A stretch of DNA of 64,000 bases, taken from assembly GCA_014650475.1 (NCBI GenBank), contig BMVA01000014.1, positions 62,001 to 126,000 on the forward strand, given 5' to 3'. The notes under the pieces are model-generated. The model made no database searches. It was not told where the DNA came from and saw only the letters and a list, made by a program, of their open reading frames with translations. The DNA is from Streptomyces albogriseolus. Its GTDB lineage: Bacteria; Actinomycetota; Actinomycetes; Streptomycetales; Streptomycetaceae. The translations under genes were made by a program, and so were the position numbers. Below are positions 60,667 to 64,000 of this stretch, piece after piece (positions within the stretch are counted from its first letter, which is position 1; each line of letters opens with the position of its first letter).

Positions 60667-63120
60667 ATGGCCCGCCGCAGCACCAAGACCCCGCCGCCCG
60701 ACGACTCGTTCGAGGAGAAGATCCTCGACATCGACGTCGTCGACGAGATGCAGGGCTCCTTCCTCGAGTACGCGTACTCGGTCATCTACTCCCGCGCCCT
60801 GCCCGACGCGCGTGACGGGTTGAAGCCGGTGCACCGCCGCATCGTCTACCAGATGAACGAGATGGGCCTGCGCCCCGAGCGCGGCTACGTCAAGTGCGCG
60901 CGCGTGGTCGGCGAGGTGATGGGCAAGCTGCACCCGCACGGCGACGCGTCGATCTACGACGCCCTGGTCCGCATGGCGCAGCCGTTCTCCATGCGCCTGC
61001 CCCTGGTCGACGGCCACGGCAACTTCGGCTCGCTGGGCAACGACGACCCGCCCGCCGCCATGCGGTACACCGAGTGCCGGATGGCCGCGGCCACGAGTCT
61101 GATGACCGAGTCCATCGACGAGGACACGGTCGACTTCGCGCCCAACTACGACGGCCAGGAGCAGGAACCGGCCGCCCTTCCCGCCGCGTTCCCCAACCTC
61201 CTGGTGAACGGCGCCTCGGGCATCGCCGTCGGCATGGCCACCAACATGCCGCCGCACAACCTGCGTGAGGTCGTCGCCGCCGCGCGGCACCTGATCCGGC
61301 ACCCCAACGCCGACCTCGACGCCCTGATGAAGCACGTCCCGGGCCCCGACCTGCCCACCGGCGGCCGGATCGTCGGCCTCTCCGGCATCCGGGACGCCTA
61401 CGAGACCGGGCGCGGCACGTTCAAGATCCGCGCGACGGTGACCGTGGAGGACGTGACGGCGCGCCGCAAGGGCCTGGTCGTCACCGAGCTGCCGTTCACG
61501 GTCGGCCCGGAGAAGGTGATCGCCAAGATCAAGGACCTGGTGGGCTCGAAGAAGCTCCAGGGCATCGCCGACGTCAAGGACCTCACCGACCGCGCGCACG
61601 GCCTGCGCCTGGTCATCGAGGTCAAGAACGGCTTCGTGCCGGAGGCCGTGCTGGAGCAGCTGTACAAGCTGACGCCGATGGAGGAGTCCTTCGGCATCAA
61701 CAACGTGGCGCTGGTGGACGGCCAGCCCCTCACCCTCGGTCTCAAGGAGCTGCTCGAGGTCTACCTCGACCACCGCTTCACCGTGGTGCGCCGCCGCTCG
61801 GAGTTCCGCCGCGGCAAGAAGCGCGACCGGCTGCACCTGGTCGAGGGCCTGCTCACGGCCCTGCTCGACATCGACGAGGTGATCCGCCTCATCCGCTCCA
61901 GCGAGAACTCGGCGCAGGCCAAACAGCGGCTGATCGAGCACTTCTCGCTGAGCGACGTCCAGACCCAGTACATCCTGGACACCCCGCTGCGCCGCCTCAC
62001 CAAGTACGACCGGATCGAGCTGGAGGCCGAGAAGGACCGGCTGAACGCGGAGATCGAGGAGCTGACCCGGATCCTGGAGTCGGACGCGGAGCTGCGCAAG
62101 CTGGTCTCGGCCGAACTGGCCGCGGTGGCGAAGAAGTTCGGCGACGACCGGCGCACCCTGCTGCTGGAGTCGGCCGGCACCCCGGCCGCGGTGCCGCTGC
62201 AGGTGGCGGACACCCCGTGCCGGGTGCTGCTGTCGTCCACGGGACTGCTGGCGCGCACCGCCGACGACCGGCCGCTCGCCGACACCTCCGGCGGCAAGCG
62301 CGTCAAGCACGACGTGATCGTCTCGGCGGTCCCGGCGACCGCGCGCGGCGAGATCGGCGTGGTCACGTCGGCGGGCCGGCTGCTCCGGGTCAACGTGATC
62401 GACCTGCCCCAGCTCCCCGAGTCGATGCCGGTGCCCAACCTGTCGGGCGGTGCGCCGCTGGCGGAGTTCGTGTCCCTGGAGGACGACGAGCAGGTGGTGT
62501 GCCTGACCACGCTCGACGAGTCCTCGCCGGGCCTGGCGCTCGGCACCCAGCAGGGCGTGGTCAAGCGCGTGGTGCCCGACTACCCCTCCAACAAGGAGGA
62601 GCTCGAGGTCATCACCCTCAAGGAGGGCGACCGGATCGTCGGCGCGACCGAACTGCGCACGGGCGAGGAGGACCTGGTCTTCATCACCGACGACGCGCAG
62701 CTGCTGCGCTACCCGGCCTCCGTGGTGCGTCCGCAGGGACGCCCGGCGGGCGGTATGACGGGCATCAAGCTCGGCGAGGGCGCGAAGGTCATCAGCTTCA
62801 CGGCGGTCGACCCGGCGGCGGACGCGGTGGTGTTCACGGTCGCGGGCTCGCGCGGCACGCTGGACGACTCGGTGCAGACGACGGCCAAGCTGACCCCGTT
62901 CGACCAGTACCCGCGCAAGGGCCGGGCCACCGGCGGTGTGCGCTGCCAGCGGTTCCTGAAGGGCGAGGACTGCCTGTCCCTGGCCTGGGCGGGCCCCATC
63001 CCGGCGCGCGCGGCGCAGAAGAACGGCACGGCGGTGGACCTCCCGGAGATCGACCCGCGCCGGGACGGCTCGGGCGTGTCCCTGGCCAAGACGGTGGCCG
63101 TGGTGGCAGGGCCGGTCTAG
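60667..63120 (+). CDS. parC: DNA topoisomerase IV subunit A
   Basis: 817 residues from ATG 60667 (AAGGAG upstream). Catalytic Tyr134 in AAMRYTECR covalently attaches to DNA; winged-helix and tower domains follow, with a C-terminal pinwheel (about 500-800). With ParE it decatenates daughter chromosomes. In the quinolone-binding helix the position equivalent to GyrA Ser83 is Ala94 ([11 protein letters not shown]). Its stop overlaps the stop of the convergent COG0523 gene. Confidence 0.93.
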   Translation: MARRSTKTPPPDDSFEEKILDIDVVDEMQGSFLEYAYSVIYSRALPDARDGLKPVHRRIVYQMNEMGLRPERGYVKCARVVGEVMGKLHPHGDASIYDALVRMAQPFSMRLPLVDGHGNFGSLGNDDPPAAMRYTECRMAAATSLMTESIDEDTVDFAPNYDGQEQEPAALPAAFPNLLVNGASGIAVGMATNMPPHNLREVVAAARHLIRHPNADLDALMKHVPGPDLPTGGRIVGLSGIRDAYETGRGTFKIRATVTVEDVTARRKGLVVTELPFTVGPEKVIAKIKDLVGSKKLQGIADVKDLTDRAHGLRLVIEVKNGFVPEAVLEQLYKLTPMEESFGINNVALVDGQPLTLGLKELLEVYLDHRFTVVRRRSEFRRGKKRDRLHLVEGLLTALLDIDEVIRLIRSSENSAQAKQRLIEHFSLSDVQTQYILDTPLRRLTKYDRIELEAEKDRLNAEIEELTRILESDAELRKLVSAELAAVAKKFGDDRRTLLLESAGTPAAVPLQVADTPCRVLLSSTGLLARTADDRPLADTSGGKRVKHDVIVSAVPATARGEIGVVTSAGRLLRVNVIDLPQLPESMPVPNLSGGAPLAEFVSLEDDEQVVCLTTLDESSPGLALGTQQGVVKRVVPDYPSNKEELEVITLKEGDRIVGATELRTGEEDLVFITDDAQLLRYPASVVRPQGRPAGGMTGIKLGEGAKVISFTAVDPAADAVVFTVAGSRGTLDDSVQTTAKLTPFDQYPRKGRATGGVRCQRFLKGEDCLSLAWAGPIPARAAQKNGTAVDLPEIDPRRDGSGVSLAKTVAVVAGPV

Positions 63121-64000
63121 GCCGCGGGGTCCTCGGCCTCCTGGACGTAGCGCAGGACGCCCCACATGCCGGCCTCGTCGTCGGCGTGTGGGGCGCCGTC
63201 GCTCACACACCCGTCCAGCTCGGCGCGCAGGGCGCCGGTGTCGAGGCCGGTCCCGATCAGCACGAGCTGCGTCGCCCGCCCGGCGCCGGCCGGCCACGGC
63301 TCCGGGTAGAAGCGGAGGAACCGGCCGACGGCGTGCACGGCGTACCGGTTGCGCAGGTCGTACGGGCCGAAGTCGACGTACCCCTTGATGCGGTACAGCC
63401 CGGCGGGCCTGCTGTCGAGGAAGGCGATGAGGCGCCGGGGGTCGAGCGGCTGCTCGGACACGAAGGAGAGGCTGTCGTAGCCGGCGTGCAGATGGGGGTG
63501 GGTGTCGTGCTCGCAGCCGTCCCGGTGAAGGTCGTCGAAGGACAGCTGCCCGATGCGCTCCTCGCCGGGCCGGCAGTCGAAGAGGAACTCGGGGTCGACC
63601 CGGCCGTGCGTCGCGGACACCACGGCCGCGCGGTCGACGAGGTCCCTGACCGTCTTCAGCACGGGTTCCGGGTCGTCCACCCGGTCGATCTTGTTCACGA
63701 CCACGAGGTCGGCGAGCGCCAGGTGCCGGTCGATGCCGGGGTGCGCGGCCCTGGTCTCGTCGAACTCGGCGGCGTCCACGACCTCGACGAGGCCGCCGTA
63801 GACGATGTTCGGCAGTTCGCTCGCGAGCACCATGCGGACGAGTTCCTGCGGTTCGGCCAGGCCGCTCGCCTCGATGACGATGACGTCGATGCCGGCGGAG
63901 GGGCGGGCGAGCCGCTCCAGGTACTCGTCGAGTTCACTGGCGTCGACGGCGCAGCAGAGGCATCCGTTGCCGAGGGACACGGTGGAGTCGCCGAGGGCGC
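63117..64000 (-). CDS. CobW/COG0523-family GTPase (3' part; gene runs off the right edge)
   Basis: The frame is open to the window edge, so the 5' end with Walker A lies outside. Visible: CLCC in [10 protein letters not shown] (the CxCC metal-binding motif), [17 protein letters not shown] (the NKxD guanine motif), a histidine-rich [10 protein letters not shown] loop and a CobW C-terminal domain. These proteins deliver zinc or other metals to apoenzymes. Which metal is unclear. No start is called. Confidence 0.87.
   Translation of the reverse strand, partial: ALGDSTVSLGNGCLCCAVDASELDEYLERLARPSAGIDVIVIEASGLAEPQELVRMVLASELPNIVYGGLVEVVDAAEFDETRAAHPGIDRHLALADLVVVNKIDRVDDPEPVLKTVRDLVDRAAVVSATHGRVDPEFLFDCRPGEERIGQLSFDDLHRDGCEHDTHPHLHAGYDSLSFVSEQPLDPRRLIAFLDSRPAGLYRIKGYVDFGPYDLRNRYAVHAVGRFLRFYPEPWPAGAGRATQLVLIGTGLDTGALRAELDGCVSDGAPHADDEAGMWGVLRYVQEAEDPAA

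Overview
The window is a piece of a high-GC actinobacterial chromosome, almost certainly Streptomyces. The evidence is strong third-position G/C bias, GTG/TTG starts, ATGA/GTGA gene overlaps, and family signatures typical of that genus: SepH, DUF3159, DUF3710, DUF3093, DUF4193, DUF5998, CutRS, and ptsH preceded by a DasR-type operator. The gene order from about 8.9 kb to the right end looks like the conserved core running from a TrmA-type RNA methyltransferase to parC. No rRNA, CRISPR array, transposase or integrase was seen.

Accessory region (about 1-8.9 kb). The base composition here looks somewhat less GC-rich than the rest. Three translationally coupled genes encode a PD-(D/E)xK nuclease fused to an HsdM-like methylase with a degenerate catalytic motif, a two-domain HsdS-like specificity protein, and a protein with a HEPN-type Rx4H motif. 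They converge on a very large protein with a sacsin/Hsp90-like ATPase domain at its N-terminus and a NO VEIN-type nuclease-like domain at its C-terminus. This is the best candidate in the window for an undescribed (anti-phage) system.

Core region 1 (8.9-24 kb). TrmA-like methyltransferase, a KimA-like APC permease, a 31-residue membrane peptide, two TrkA-type regulators, a DUF3159/OB-fold pair, and KdpDE form a potassium-flavoured neighbourhood. It is followed by an ABC ATPase and the DUF3710-dut-thioesterase operon, then DUF3093, an EcsC-like protein and DUF4193.

Core region 2 (24-43.5 kb). CutRS, a 57-residue protein, inositol monophosphatase/ferrochelatase, an MFS transporter overlapping an FAD sugar-lactone oxidase, SepH, a sulfurtransferase, a VOC protein, a divergent GPH transporter/TetR pair, an FMO-SDR fusion enzyme, and a NarL-type two-component system divergent from an ABC exporter.

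Core region 3 (43.6-64 kb). A four-gene operon (leucine-rich repeat, ankyrin, MoxR ATPase, HExxH-VWA protein), a tRNA-like element with an aberrant anticodon arm, thymidine kinase, a phosphatase/DUF5998 pair, a Pat-like GNAT/acyl-CoA synthetase divergent from ptsH, a GntR regulator, an M23 peptidase under a c-di-AMP riboswitch, a catalytic/non-catalytic M16 peptidase pair, parC, and the 3' part of a COG0523 GTPase that runs off the window.
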